Below, in pieces: positions 1 to 8,554 of a stretch of DNA of 64,000 nucleotides. The notes beneath the pieces are model-generated. The model saw only the letters and a program-made list of their open reading frames with translations. It had not been told where the DNA came from and ran no database searches. This DNA comes from Rhizobacter sp. GTDB lineage: Bacteria; Pseudomonadota; Gammaproteobacteria; Burkholderiales; Burkholderiaceae_C. Where the stretch lies: the NCBI GenBank assembly GCA_019635355.1, contig JAHBZQ010000001.1, forward strand, positions 434,001 to 498,000. The letters are read 5' to 3'. The position numbers were made by a program, and so were the translations under genes. Positions within the stretch are counted from its first letter, which is position 1. Every line of letters begins with the position of its first letter.

Positions 1-754
1 CGACGACGTCGGACGAGGGCAGCACCTGGTCCATGCGCCAGCCGTTGGTCTCGCCCACGTCCATGAACTCGATGAAGCGCAGCACCACCCGGCCACCGAA
101 GTGATCGCGGAAGTAGCGCGCCATCGGCACGATCTCGTGGTCGTTGACGCCGCGCTGCACCACCATGTTGACCTTGATCGGCCCGAGGCCCACGCGCTCG
201 GCGGCCTCGATGCCGGCCAGCACGTCGGCGACCGGAAAGTCGGCGTCGTTCATGCGGCGGAAGATGGTGTCGTCGAGTGCATCGAGGCTCACGGTGATGC
301 GCTTCAGGCCCGCGTCTTTCAGCGCTTGGGCCTTGCGGGCGAGCAGCGAGCCATTGGTGGTGAGTGTGAGGTCGAGCGGCTCGCCATCGGGCGTGCGCAG
401 CTCGGCCAGCATCTCGATCAGCCCCTCGACGTGCTTGCGCAGCAGTGGCTCGCCGCCGGTGAGGCGGATCTTCTGCACGCCGTGCGCTGCGAAGAGGCGC
501 GCGGTGCGGGTGATCTCCTCGAAGCTCAGGAGCGAGGTGTGCGGCAGGAACTGGTAGTGCTTGTCGAACACTTCCTTCGGCATGCAGTAGCTGCAGCGGA
601 AGTTGCATCGGTCGGTGACCGAGATGCGCAGGTCGCGCAGCGGGCGGCCGAGGGTGTCCGACAGCAGCCCGGTGGCGGCGATCGGCTGCGCCGGGATGCG
701 CGGGACCGACGCGGCATAGCGGTGGTCGGCGAGGGGGATGACTTTCTCGGTCAT
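1..754 (-). CDS. moaA: GTP 3',8-cyclase MoaA (3' truncated by window edge)
   Basis: Radical SAM enzyme of the first step of molybdenum cofactor synthesis, converting GTP to the cyclic precursor of cPMP together with MoaC. The visible protein is the N-terminal ~250 residues; the C-terminal part with the second iron-sulfur cluster lies beyond base 1. Seen: the radical SAM cluster motif CNFRCSYC near residue 48, followed by CMPKE, and a GGEP motif typical of SAM binding. The ATG at 754 gives MTEKVIPLADHRYA, a normal N-terminus for the family. The gene is consistent with the mobB, moeA, moaD and moaE genes further along and with the SorA-type molybdoenzyme at 43-44 kb. Identification is firm; only the length is incomplete. 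Confidence 0.93.
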   Translation of the reverse strand, partial: MTEKVIPLADHRYAASVPRIPAQPIAATGLLSDTLGRPLRDLRISVTDRCNFRCSYCMPKEVFDKHYQFLPHTSLLSFEEITRTARLFAAHGVQKIRLTGGEPLLRKHVEGLIEMLAELRTPDGEPLDLTLTTNGSLLARKAQALKDAGLKRITVSLDALDDTIFRRMNDADFPVADVLAGIEAAERVGLGPIKVNMVVQRGVNDHEIVPMARYFRDHFGGRVVLRFIEFMDVGETNGWRMDQVLPSSDVV

Positions 755-797
755 CGGTCGATTGTGCCGCCGTGGCGCCTTGGGCGCCTGTGCGGCG

Positions 798-1466
798 TCA
801 AGGGAACTCGTTGGGGATGGCGGGTGCCGTGTTGGCGGGAACCGGTGCGGGCGTTGCCGCGGCTGCGGGCTCGGTGACCGCCGTGTTGGCGCGCCGGGCG
901 CCGGTGAAGCGCTTGGCCCAGTACTTCACGCCCATGCTTTCCACCCGCACTTCGCTGCCAGAGCGCGGCGCGTGGATGAACTTGCCTTCGCCGACGTAGA
1001 TGCCCACGTGCGAGAAGGTGCGGCGCAGGGTGTTGAAGAAGACCAGGTCGCCGGGCTGCAGCTCGTCGCGCTTGACGGCCGTGAAGCCCGCGGCCTTGGC
1101 CTGGTCGTCCACCCGGCGGGGCAGCACGAGGCCGAGCGTGCTTTCGTAGATGTGGCGGGTGAAGCCGCTGCAATCGAAGCCGTCGTCGGAGTTGTTGCCG
1201 CCGCGCTTGTAGGGCACGCCGAGGAAATTCATCGCCGAGAGCACGAGACCCGAGGTGGTGTCGCGCACCTGCCGGCCGATGGCGGCGGCGCTGTCGATGG
1301 CGGTGGTGCTGCCCGAGGTGTGGCTCGCGCTCAGCACGCCACGCTCGATGAGGAGCTGGGCCATGACATCGGGGTGCTCGGGAGCGGCCTGGGTGGCCCC
1401 GGCCGCGGCGGCGCAGGCCAGCGCAAGGAGCGCTGAACGCAGGCGGGGCAGGGGCAGGCCGGACAT
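798..1466 (-). CDS. NlpC/P60 family peptidoglycan endopeptidase
   Basis: Probable secreted C40 cysteine peptidase cutting peptidoglycan stem peptides. The 222-residue product starts with a signal peptide (hydrophobic stretch about residues 10-25, ending ATQAAP). The catalytic set is visible: Cys99 in DDGFDCSGF, His153 in FSHVGIYV and a third polar residue position at His165 in FIHAPRSG. The C-terminal ~35 residues are Ala/Pro-rich and low complexity. It lies 43 bases upstream of moaA on the same strand, so the two may be cotranscribed, though functions are unrelated. No LysM or SH3 cell-wall binding domain is seen, so target specificity is unknown. Confidence 0.88.
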   Translation of the reverse strand: MSGLPLPRLRSALLALACAAAAGATQAAPEHPDVMAQLLIERGVLSASHTSGSTTAIDSAAAIGRQVRDTTSGLVLSAMNFLGVPYKRGGNNSDDGFDCSGFTRHIYESTLGLVLPRRVDDQAKAAGFTAVKRDELQPGDLVFFNTLRRTFSHVGIYVGEGKFIHAPRSGSEVRVESMGVKYWAKRFTGARRANTAVTEPAAAATPAPVPANTAPAIPNEFP

Positions 1467-1634
1467 GGGCCGCAGGATAGGGGAGCGCGCCGAAGGCAGT
1501 CAACCGAAAAGACAGGTGCGACAGGGACTTAACGGGCTTTCTTCATGCGTTCGGCGGTGCGCGCTCGTGGCCCTCCCCGATGCGGGGCCGGGGCTCAACG
1601 GTTAGCCTGCACTTCTCTGTTCAGGAGTTGAAAC

Positions 1635-2615
1635 ATGTTCAAAGCTTTGCTGCTGGAGAAGACCGACGCCGGGTTCAGCGCCCGGGTGCAGCCCGTGGAC
1701 GACGCCCGTCTGCCCGCGGGCGACGTGCTCGTGCAGGTCGACTGCTCGACCCTCAACTACAAGGATGGCCTGGCCATCACCAACAAGGGCCCGGTGGTGC
1801 GCCAGTGGCCGATGGTGGCCGGCATCGACGGCGCCGGCACGGTGCTCGAAAGCCAGCACCCCGCCTGGAAGCCGGGTGACCGCTTCGTGCACAACGGCTG
1901 GGGCGTCGGCGAGGTGCATTGGGGGTGCCTGGCCGAGCGGGCCCGGCTCAAGGGTGACTGGCTGGTGAAGCTGCCGGCCGCCTTCGACGCGCGCCAGGCG
2001 ATGGCCATCGGCACCGCGGGCTACACCGCCATGCTCTGCGTGCTCGCGCTCGAACGCCACGGCGTGAAGCCGGGTGACGGCGAGGTGCTGGTGACCGGCG
2101 CCACGGGCGGCGTGGGCAGCGTGGCCACCGCCTTGCTGGCGCGCCTGGGCTACCGCGTGATCGCCTCGACGGGCAAGTCGGCCGAGTCTGCGTACCTGAA
2201 GACGCTGGGCGCGGCCGACCTGATCGACCGCGCCGAGCTGTCGGCCCCGGGCAAGCCGCTGCAAAAGGAACGCTGGGCGGCGGTGGTCGACGCGGTCGGC
2301 AGCCACACCCTCGTCAACGCCTGCGCCCAGACGCGCTACGGCGGCGTGGTGGCCGCCTGCGGCCTCGCGCAGGGCAACGACCTGCCGGGCACGGTGCTGC
2401 CGTTCATCTTGCGCAGCGTCACGCTGGCGGGGGTCGACAGCGTGATGGCGCCGCTTGTGTTGCGTCAACAGGCCTGGGACAGGTTGGCGAAAGATTTGGA
2501 CCCTAAGCTGCTCGACCACATGGTGCAGGACATCGACCTCGGCGACGCCATCTCGCACGCCGAGGCCTTGATGGCCGGCAAGGTGCGCGGCCGGCTGGTC
2601 GTGCACATTCGATAG
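1635..2615 (+). CDS. acuI: Acryloyl-CoA reductase AcuI-like (MDR/YhdH family oxidoreductase)
   Basis: NADPH-dependent medium-chain reductase of the YhdH/AcuI group; family members reduce the toxic acryloyl-CoA to propionyl-CoA. The 326-residue length is standard. Seen: GroES-like N-terminal part with CSTLNYKDGLAIT, the Rossmann motif TGATGGVGSVA at residues 154-164, and no structural zinc-binding cysteine cluster, as expected of this branch. Start chosen at ATG 1635, behind CAGGAGTTGAAAC, a usable ribosome site. It ends 14 bases before prpE, so the two are very likely one operon in which AcuI would deliver propionyl-CoA and PrpE would activate propionate. Substrate assignment is inferred from family and context. 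Confidence 0.85.
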   Translation: MFKALLLEKTDAGFSARVQPVDDARLPAGDVLVQVDCSTLNYKDGLAITNKGPVVRQWPMVAGIDGAGTVLESQHPAWKPGDRFVHNGWGVGEVHWGCLAERARLKGDWLVKLPAAFDARQAMAIGTAGYTAMLCVLALERHGVKPGDGEVLVTGATGGVGSVATALLARLGYRVIASTGKSAESAYLKTLGAADLIDRAELSAPGKPLQKERWAAVVDAVGSHTLVNACAQTRYGGVVAACGLAQGNDLPGTVLPFILRSVTLAGVDSVMAPLVLRQQAWDRLAKDLDPKLLDHMVQDIDLGDAISHAEALMAGKVRGRLVVHIR

Positions 2616-2629
2616 AGCAGGAGACCCCG

Positions 2630-4516
2630 ATGAGCCGCTACGCCGATTTCCACCGCCGTTCGATCGAAGACCGAGACGGCTTCTGGCAGGAGCAGGCCGC
2701 GCTCATCGACTGGCACAAGCCGCCGCAGACGATCTGCGACTACAGCAAGCCGCCGTTCGCGAAATGGTTCGTCGGTGGCGAGACCAACCTGTGCCACAAC
2801 GCGGTCGACCGCCACGTCGCCCTGCGCCCTGACCAGAACGCGCTGATCTGGGTGTCGACCGAGGTTGGGCAGGAGCGCGTCTACAGCTTCCGCGAGCTGC
2901 ACGCCGAGGTGCAGCGCATGGCGGCCTGCCTGCAGGCGCTGGGGGTGAAGCAGGGCGACCGGGTGCTGATCTACATGCCGATGATTCCCGAGGCGGCGTT
3001 TGCGATGCTGGCCTGTGCGCGCATCGGCGCCATCCACTCGGTGGTGTTCGGCGGCTTCGCGAGCAACAGCCTGGCCAGCCGCATCGACGACGCCACGCCC
3101 ACGGTGGTGGTGAGCGCCGATGCCGGCAGCCGCAGCGGCAAGGTCGTGCCCTACAAGCCGCTGCTCGACGAGGCACTGCGGCTGTCCACGCACAAGCCGA
3201 AGACGGTGCTGATGGTCGACCGCGGCTTGGCACCTTTCGAGCGCAGCTCGCGCGATGTTGATTACGCCTCGCTGCGCGAGAAGCACCTGAACGACAAGGT
3301 GCCCTGCACCTGGCTGCGCGCCACCGACCCGAGCTACACGCTCTACACCAGCGGCACCACCGGCAAGCCCAAGGGCGTGCAGCGCGACACCGGCGGCTAC
3401 GCCGTCGCCTTGGCGGCCAGCATGAAGCACATCTTCCAGGGCAAGGCGGGCGAGACCTTCTTCAGTGCGAGCGACATCGGCTGGGTGGTCGGCCACAGCT
3501 ACATCATCTATGGCCCGCTGATCGCCGGCATGGCCTCGCTGATGTACGAGGGCCTGCCGGTGCGGCCCGACGCCGGCATCTGGTGGAGCCTGGTCGAGAA
3601 GTACAAGGTCAACCTGATGTTCACCGCACCCACCGCGGTGCGGGTGCTGAAGAAGCACGACGAGAGTTTCATCCGCGGGCACGACCTGGGTTCGCTGCGC
3701 GCGCTCTTCCTGGCCGGCGAGCCGCTCGACGAACCCACCGCCACGTGGATCGCCAAGGCGCTCGGCAAGCCCGTCATCGACAACTACTGGCAGACCGAAA
3801 CCGGCTGGCCCATCCTCACCATCGCCAATGGCGTGGAGAAGGCGAAGAGCAAGTTCGGCAGCCCCGGCTTCGCGATGTACGGCTACGACGTGAAGCTGCT
3901 GAATGAAGCGACGGGCGAGGAGCTGACCGGCCCCAACCAGAAAGGCGTGCTCGCGATCGAGGGTCCGCTGCCCCCGGGCTGCATGCAGACGGTGTGGGGC
4001 GACGATGAGCGCTTCGTGAAAACCTATTGGACGACGGTGCCCGGCCGCATGGTCTACAGCACCTTCGACTGGGGCATCCGCGACGAGGACGGCTACTACT
4101 TCATCCTCGGCCGCACCGACGACGTGATCAACGTGGCCGGCCACCGGCTGGGCACGCGCGAGATCGAAGAGAGCATCTCCGGCCACCCCGCGGTGGCCGA
4201 AGTGGCGGTGGTCGGCGTGGCCGACGCGCTCAAGGGCCAGGTGGCGATGGCGTTCGCCGTTGTGCGCGACGCAAACCTCATCGCCGACGACGCCGGCAAG
4301 CTCAAGCTCGAAGGCGAGATCATGAAGACGGTCGACCAGAGCCTTGGCGCCGTCGCCCGGCCGGCGCGAGTCCGCTTCGTGACGGTGCTGCCCAAGACCC
4401 GCTCGGGCAAGCTGCTTCGCCGCGCGATCCAGGCCGTCTGCGAAGGCCGCGACCCGGGCGACCTGACCACGATCGAGGATCCGACTGCCTTGCAGCAGAT
4501 CCGCGACCTGGTCTGA
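2630..4516 (+). CDS. prpE: Propionate--CoA ligase
   Basis: Adenylate-forming acyl-CoA synthetase that makes propionyl-CoA from propionate, ATP and CoA in the cytoplasm. The 628-residue length fits PrpE. Seen: the ACAS N-terminal domain, the P-loop-like signature YTSGTTGKPKGVQRD around residue 240, the acetate/propionate synthetase motif DNYWQTETGWP around residue 385, and the C-terminal catalytic lysine in TRSGKLLRRAI at about 592, the site acetylated in this family. It follows acuI by 14 bases with a GGAG ribosome site. No prpBCD methylcitrate genes are in the window. Acetyl-CoA synthetase is the alternative, but length and motif context favour PrpE. Confidence 0.93.
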   Translation: MSRYADFHRRSIEDRDGFWQEQAALIDWHKPPQTICDYSKPPFAKWFVGGETNLCHNAVDRHVALRPDQNALIWVSTEVGQERVYSFRELHAEVQRMAACLQALGVKQGDRVLIYMPMIPEAAFAMLACARIGAIHSVVFGGFASNSLASRIDDATPTVVVSADAGSRSGKVVPYKPLLDEALRLSTHKPKTVLMVDRGLAPFERSSRDVDYASLREKHLNDKVPCTWLRATDPSYTLYTSGTTGKPKGVQRDTGGYAVALAASMKHIFQGKAGETFFSASDIGWVVGHSYIIYGPLIAGMASLMYEGLPVRPDAGIWWSLVEKYKVNLMFTAPTAVRVLKKHDESFIRGHDLGSLRALFLAGEPLDEPTATWIAKALGKPVIDNYWQTETGWPILTIANGVEKAKSKFGSPGFAMYGYDVKLLNEATGEELTGPNQKGVLAIEGPLPPGCMQTVWGDDERFVKTYWTTVPGRMVYSTFDWGIRDEDGYYFILGRTDDVINVAGHRLGTREIEESISGHPAVAEVAVVGVADALKGQVAMAFAVVRDANLIADDAGKLKLEGEIMKTVDQSLGAVARPARVRFVTVLPKTRSGKLLRRAIQAVCEGRDPGDLTTIEDPTALQQIRDLV

Positions 4517-4519
4517 GCC

Positions 4520-6172
4520 TTACAGCACCTCGGACGCGAAGTCGGCCAGGCGCGAACGCTCGCCGCGGGCCAGCGTCACGTGGCCCGAGTGCGGCCAGCC
4601 CTTGAAGCGGTCGACGGCGTAGGTGAGGCCCGAGCTGCCTTCCGTCAGGTAAGGCGTGTCGATCTGCGCGAGGTTGCCCAGGCACACGATCTTGGTGCCG
4701 GGGCCGGCGCGCGTGATCAGTGTCTTCATCTGCTTGGGCGTGAGGTTCTGTGCCTCGTCGATGATGACGAACTTGTTGAGGAAGGTGCGGCCGCGCATGA
4801 AGTTCAGGCTCTTGATCTTGATCTTGCTGCGCACGAGATCGTTGGTGGCCGCGCGGCCCCACTCGCCGGCACCGCTGTCGGTCTTGGAGAGCACCTCGAG
4901 GTTGTCGTCGAGTGCACCCATCCACGGGCCCATCTTTTCCTCTTCGGTGCCGGGCAGGAAGCCGATGTCTTCACCCACCGGCACGGTCACGCGGGTGACG
5001 ATGATCTCGGTGTAGCGGCGGTCGTCCATCACCTGGGAGAGGCCGGCGGCGAGCGTCATCAGCGTCTTGCCGGTGCCGGCGGTGCCGGTGAGGGTAATGA
5101 AGTCGCACTCCGGGTCCATCAGCAAATTGAGTGCGAAGTTCTGCTCGCGGTTGCGGGCGGTCACGCCCCAGACAGCGTTCTTCTGGTGGGTGTATTCGCG
5201 CAGCGTCTTGAGCACGGCGGTCTTGCCGGTGATCTCGGCCACCTTCGCGTAGAGCGGCGCGGCGCCCGGCGCTTCGAGGTAGACGAACTGGTTGACCATC
5301 AGCTGCGGCACCATCGGCCCGCTGATGCGGTAGTAGGTGCAGCCACCCTGGTTCCAGCTCTCCATGGTCTTGCCGTGCTGGTCCCAGAAGTCGGACGGCA
5401 GCGGCTGCACGCCGGTGTAGAGCAGGTCGCCGTCGTCGAGCGTCTTGTCGTTGAAATAGTCTTCGGCGTTGAGGCCGAGGGCGCGCGCCTTGATGCGCAT
5501 GTTGATGTCTTTCGACACCAGCACCACCTCGCGCTTGGGGTGCTGCTCGCGCAGCGCCTGCACCACGCCGAGGATCTGGTTGTCGGCCTTGCCCTGGGGC
5601 AGGCCGGCCGGCAGGGCGACGTTGACCAGCGTGGTCTGGAAGAAGAGCTTGCCTTGCGCGTCTTTGTGGCCGGTGCTGTCGAGCGGCAGGCCGTCGGCCA
5701 TGTCGCGGCCGTTGCCGTCGGAAAGAGCGGCGGCCAGTGCGTCGAGGTCGCGGCTCACCTGGCGGGCGTTGCGCGCGACTTCCGACATGCCTTTCTTGTG
5801 ATCGTCCAGCTCTTCGAGCGTGATCATGGGCAGGTAGACGTCGTGCTCCTCGAAGCGGAACACGCTCATCGGGTCGTGCATCAGCACGTTGGTGTCGAGC
5901 ACGAAAAGCTTGGCCGGGCCGGTGTGCCGGGGCTTGCGGCGGCGTGGCTCGGGCTGGGGCGGGCGGGCCGGCGCAGGGGCGGGCGCCGCGGCGCGTGCGA
6001 TCAGCGGGGCGGCTTCACGCGGGGGCTCCAGGAGGTCCAGCACGGCAGGGCCGCTGGGGTCGGAGGCGGCGTGTTTCTGAGTTCGTTTGCCCGGTTTGGG
6101 CGCGGCCTGGGATTCGAAGTCGGCGGGGGTGAGGAGGGCGGCTCGTTTGGCAGGCGGCTTGGGCAGTGGCAT
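4520..6172 (-). CDS. PhoH family protein with N-terminal PIN domain
   Basis: PIN-PhoH fusion: an RNase-like PIN domain followed by a PhoH NTPase with Walker motifs; family members are linked to RNA processing and stress, with no settled role. About 550 residues. Seen: a basic Pro/Ala-rich N-terminus to about residue 70, PIN start KLFVLDTNVLMHDP near residue 88, Walker A TGTAGTGKTLMT near residue 364, Walker B VIIDEAQNLTP and the C-terminal arm. I chose ATG 6172 (MPLPKPPAKRA) over the upstream TTG-type extension. There is no Shine-Dalgarno sequence at this start, and an upstream mini-ORF ends 5 bases before it, which suggests translational coupling. It converges with prpE 3 bases away. Confidence 0.9.
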   Translation of the reverse strand: MPLPKPPAKRAALLTPADFESQAAPKPGKRTQKHAASDPSGPAVLDLLEPPREAAPLIARAAAPAPAPARPPQPEPRRRKPRHTGPAKLFVLDTNVLMHDPMSVFRFEEHDVYLPMITLEELDDHKKGMSEVARNARQVSRDLDALAAALSDGNGRDMADGLPLDSTGHKDAQGKLFFQTTLVNVALPAGLPQGKADNQILGVVQALREQHPKREVVLVSKDINMRIKARALGLNAEDYFNDKTLDDGDLLYTGVQPLPSDFWDQHGKTMESWNQGGCTYYRISGPMVPQLMVNQFVYLEAPGAAPLYAKVAEITGKTAVLKTLREYTHQKNAVWGVTARNREQNFALNLLMDPECDFITLTGTAGTGKTLMTLAAGLSQVMDDRRYTEIIVTRVTVPVGEDIGFLPGTEEEKMGPWMGALDDNLEVLSKTDSGAGEWGRAATNDLVRSKIKIKSLNFMRGRTFLNKFVIIDEAQNLTPKQMKTLITRAGPGTKIVCLGNLAQIDTPYLTEGSSGLTYAVDRFKGWPHSGHVTLARGERSRLADFASEVL

Positions 6173-6177
6173 GTAGT

Positions 6178-6264
6178 TCAGTGCGGCAGTGAGAAAACAA
6201 AAAAGCCGCACAGTCGACTGTGCGGCTTTGTCTGGGGAGCACGAGGTTCACAACACACGGGCAT
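6178..6264 (-). CDS. Possible 28-residue leader peptide upstream of phoH
   Basis: Mini-ORF that begins with an ATG 7 bases after a good -10 box, so it would be translated leaderless, and stops 5 bases before the phoH ATG. The reading frame runs through the whole terminator palindrome at 6202-6229. The peptide begins MPVCCEPRAPQTK and contains KPHSRLCGFF encoded by the palindrome. It has three cysteines. I know no named family. If translated, ribosomes would melt the terminator hairpin and could couple to phoH. This is a prediction from layout only; the ORF could be chance in a small untranslated RNA. Confidence 0.35.
   Translation of the reverse strand: MPVCCEPRAPQTKPHSRLCGFFVFSLPH
6202..6229 (-). 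terminator. Perfect 28-base palindrome, intrinsic terminator in the phoH leader
   Basis: A 14+14 base perfect palindrome centred on TCGA, followed on the minus strand by TTTTTTGTTTT. This is a classic Rho-independent terminator, but it sits between a candidate promoter (6272-6299) and the phoH start at 6172, so it should abort most transcripts after about 65 bases or act as an attenuator. It could also release a small RNA. Confidence 0.8.
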
Positions 6265-6271
6265 GAAAAAC

Positions 6272-6299
6272 ATTATGCACAAGTGAAGTGGCGACTCAA
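6272..6299 (-). promoter_or_regulatory. Candidate sigma-70 promoter for the phoH leader
   Basis: Minus-strand TTGAGT (6294-6299), 16-base spacer, CATAAT (6272-6277). The predicted start is near 6265, within a base or so of the ATG of the mini-ORF. This stretch (6265-6480) otherwise holds no convincing gene; a 66-codon minus-strand ORF there lacks coding character. Confidence 0.5.
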
Positions 6300-6480
6300 C
6301 CGCCATGCACCGAGCGTGGTTGAAAAACAAAAGTCGCGTGAGAAACCGCGCTACCAGGGGGCCGATCGGGGCATTGCTCCCTGGCTTGAGGGATGACCCC
6401 GACGGCATCAGCCCGCAGACTTCGGCTTGAGCCGAATCGGGCGAAGCCGGCAACACAAGTAGACAGGGAAGAGGGAGCGA

Positions 6481-8466
6481 ATGCAGGTGGTTGCACATCC
6501 AGCCCGCGAGGGGGGCATCTCCTATCGCCCGGACATCGACGGGCTCCGCACGATCGCCGTGCTGCTGGTGGTGGTCTTCCACTTCCACCTTTTTGCCGGT
6601 GGCGACAGCGGCTTCGTCGGCGTCGACGTCTTTTTCGTCATCTCGGGCTACCTCATCACGGCCATCATCCGCCAGCAGGTCGAGGATCAGCGGTTTTCGT
6701 TGTTGGGGTTCTGGGCCAAGCGCTTGCGCCGGCTCGCGCCCGCCTTGTTCGTGGTGCTGGCCGCGGTGCTGGCGTATGGCGCGCTGCGCATGGTGCAGGC
6801 GGACTTCCAGCAGCTGGCCGAGGAAGTGTTGGCCACCCAGTTCTACGTGGCCAATATCTACTTCTGGCGCAACGTCAATTACTTCGGCCTGCAGGCCGAC
6901 AGCATCTACCTGCTGCACACCTGGTCGCTATCGGTGGAGGAGCAGTTCTACATCCTGTACCCGCTGCTGCTGGTGGGCGTGCTCAAGTTCGCACCTCGCC
7001 GTGCGCCCCTGATCCTGCTGGGCGCGGCCCTCGTCTCCTTCGGGCTGAACCTGGCGTTTGTCGGCACCAAGCCCGAGGCCGTCTTCTACCTGATGCCCAC
7101 CCGCGCCTGGGAGCTGCTGATGGGCGCGCTGCTCACGTGGGCACCGCGCCCGCGGCACCACGTGCTGGCGCAGCTGCTGGGCGTGGCCGGGGTCATGCTG
7201 GTGGTGTCTGCCGTGGTGGGTTACACCGCCGACACCCGTTTCCCCGGCGCGTTTGCCTTGCTGCCCACGCTGGGGGCGTCGAGCCTGATCCTGGCGGGTG
7301 CGGAGGCTGAAGCGTGGTCGACCCGGCTGTTGTCGACGAGCCCGATGGTGGCCATCGGGCGCCTGTCCTATTCGCTGTACCTCGTGCACTGGCCGATCAA
7401 CGTCTTTGCGTCCCAGGAGCTGGGGGAGGGCTACACCCTCGGCTGGCGTGTGACGATGATGGCCTTGTGCTTCGGGGTTTCGGCACTGGTCTATCGCTGG
7501 GTGGAGACCCCGTTCCGCGACGGCTCGCTGATGCCGCGCATCCGCCACCTGGCCCAAGGCTACGGCGCGGGCCTCGTGGCCAGCGTTGGCCTGTGCGCCA
7601 CGGTGATCGCCACCCACGGGATGCCGCAGCGGCTGCCGTCGGACGTGGCGCGCATGGGGGCCTTTGCAGACGATCGGCCGACCGATCGCTGCCCGGAGCC
7701 CCACTCTGCCAGCGAGGCGGCTCACCCGACGCTGTGTGCACTGGGGGCCGCCGACCGACCGCAGGAGTGGCTGGTCTGGGGCGATTCGCATGCGTGGGCT
7801 GCGCGGGAGGCGATCGACCTGTGGCTCAAGAACACCGGGCAGGCGGGCCGATTCGCGTTCATGCACTCGTGCCCGCCGCTGTGGGGCGTTCACATCCCGC
7901 GCGGTGGCACCGCCTGCCATGCACTCAACGACGCGATGATGGCCACCGCCGTGCAGGACCCGCGTGTTCGGAAGGTGTTTCTCGTGTCGACCTGGCACCA
8001 AGGGGCCGGCTGGCTCACCACCTCGCCCGATCGGCGCCTGACTCTGCAGGATTCGCTCGCCTTGTTCCAGCGGCAATTCGACGCCACCGTCCGCGAGCTG
8101 CAGGCGCATGGCAAGGAGGTGTATGTGTGGGAGCCGCTGCCAGGGGCCCGGGCGCACGTCCCGCGGCGTGCAGCCACTGCCCTCATGCGGGGTGAGCCGG
8201 CCCGGCTCGACTTCAGCTTTGCCGAATACCGGGCGCGGACGGACTTCTTCTTCCAGGCCCTGGAGCGCAACCGGCCCTACATCGCGGGGTCGTTCTCGCC
8301 GTCACAGGTCTTGTGCAAGAGCGGGGAATGCGCGTCGGTGCTGGACGGCGAACCCGTCTACTACGACAAAGGCCACCTGGCACGCTCGGGCAGCGCCCGC
8401 TGGGCCGAGGCATTGGCCGCGCAGATGAGCGGGCCACCCGTGGTGCAGAGCCGCTTGATGCACTGA
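6481..8466 (+). CDS. OafA-type membrane acyltransferase with SGNH domain
   Basis: Membrane-bound O-acyltransferase, probably acetylating a cell-surface polysaccharide. The 661-residue protein has the acyltransferase-3 domain (about residues 15-360, some ten hydrophobic segments) starting with YRPDIDGLRTIAVLLVV, with the catalytic-type histidine in VFHFH near residue 38 and GFVGVDVFFVISGYLIT. The C-terminal third is an SGNH hydrolase-like domain with GDSHAW near 434 and DKGHLARSG near the end, the Ser and Asp/His of the catalytic triad. ATG 6481 follows GAGGGAGC. It stands alone, without other surface-polysaccharide genes, so the acceptor is unknown. Confidence 0.92.
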   Translation: MQVVAHPAREGGISYRPDIDGLRTIAVLLVVVFHFHLFAGGDSGFVGVDVFFVISGYLITAIIRQQVEDQRFSLLGFWAKRLRRLAPALFVVLAAVLAYGALRMVQADFQQLAEEVLATQFYVANIYFWRNVNYFGLQADSIYLLHTWSLSVEEQFYILYPLLLVGVLKFAPRRAPLILLGAALVSFGLNLAFVGTKPEAVFYLMPTRAWELLMGALLTWAPRPRHHVLAQLLGVAGVMLVVSAVVGYTADTRFPGAFALLPTLGASSLILAGAEAEAWSTRLLSTSPMVAIGRLSYSLYLVHWPINVFASQELGEGYTLGWRVTMMALCFGVSALVYRWVETPFRDGSLMPRIRHLAQGYGAGLVASVGLCATVIATHGMPQRLPSDVARMGAFADDRPTDRCPEPHSASEAAHPTLCALGAADRPQEWLVWGDSHAWAAREAIDLWLKNTGQAGRFAFMHSCPPLWGVHIPRGGTACHALNDAMMATAVQDPRVRKVFLVSTWHQGAGWLTTSPDRRLTLQDSLALFQRQFDATVRELQAHGKEVYVWEPLPGARAHVPRRAATALMRGEPARLDFSFAEYRARTDFFFQALERNRPYIAGSFSPSQVLCKSGECASVLDGEPVYYDKGHLARSGSARWAEALAAQMSGPPVVQSRLMH

Positions 8467-8512
8467 GGTGCGAATCGCCCGCGCCGGGCGCGGCGTTGGC
8501 ACCGTCCAAAAC

Positions 8513-8537
8513 AAAAGGCCTGCAATGCAGGCCTTTT
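8513..8537. terminator. Bidirectional intrinsic terminator
   Basis: An 11-base stem (AAAAGGCCTGC / GCAGGCCTTTT) with a three-base loop lies between the convergent acyltransferase gene and bcp. T-runs on both sides allow it to end transcription of both genes. Confidence 0.85.
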
Positions 8538-8554
8538 ATCGTCGGCAAGCTGGA

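Noticed and set aside
2465..4186. 573-codon minus-strand ORF opposite prpE
   Set aside because: Composition is His/Gln/Arg/Ala-rich and lacks any domain; a GC-rich shadow of prpE.
4580..6286. 568-codon plus-strand ORF opposite phoH
   Set aside because: Antisense shadow of a clear PIN-PhoH gene; no family motifs.
6296..6496. 66-codon minus-strand ORF in the phoH/acyltransferase gap
   Set aside because: No ribosome site or family-like sequence, overlaps the acyltransferase start.
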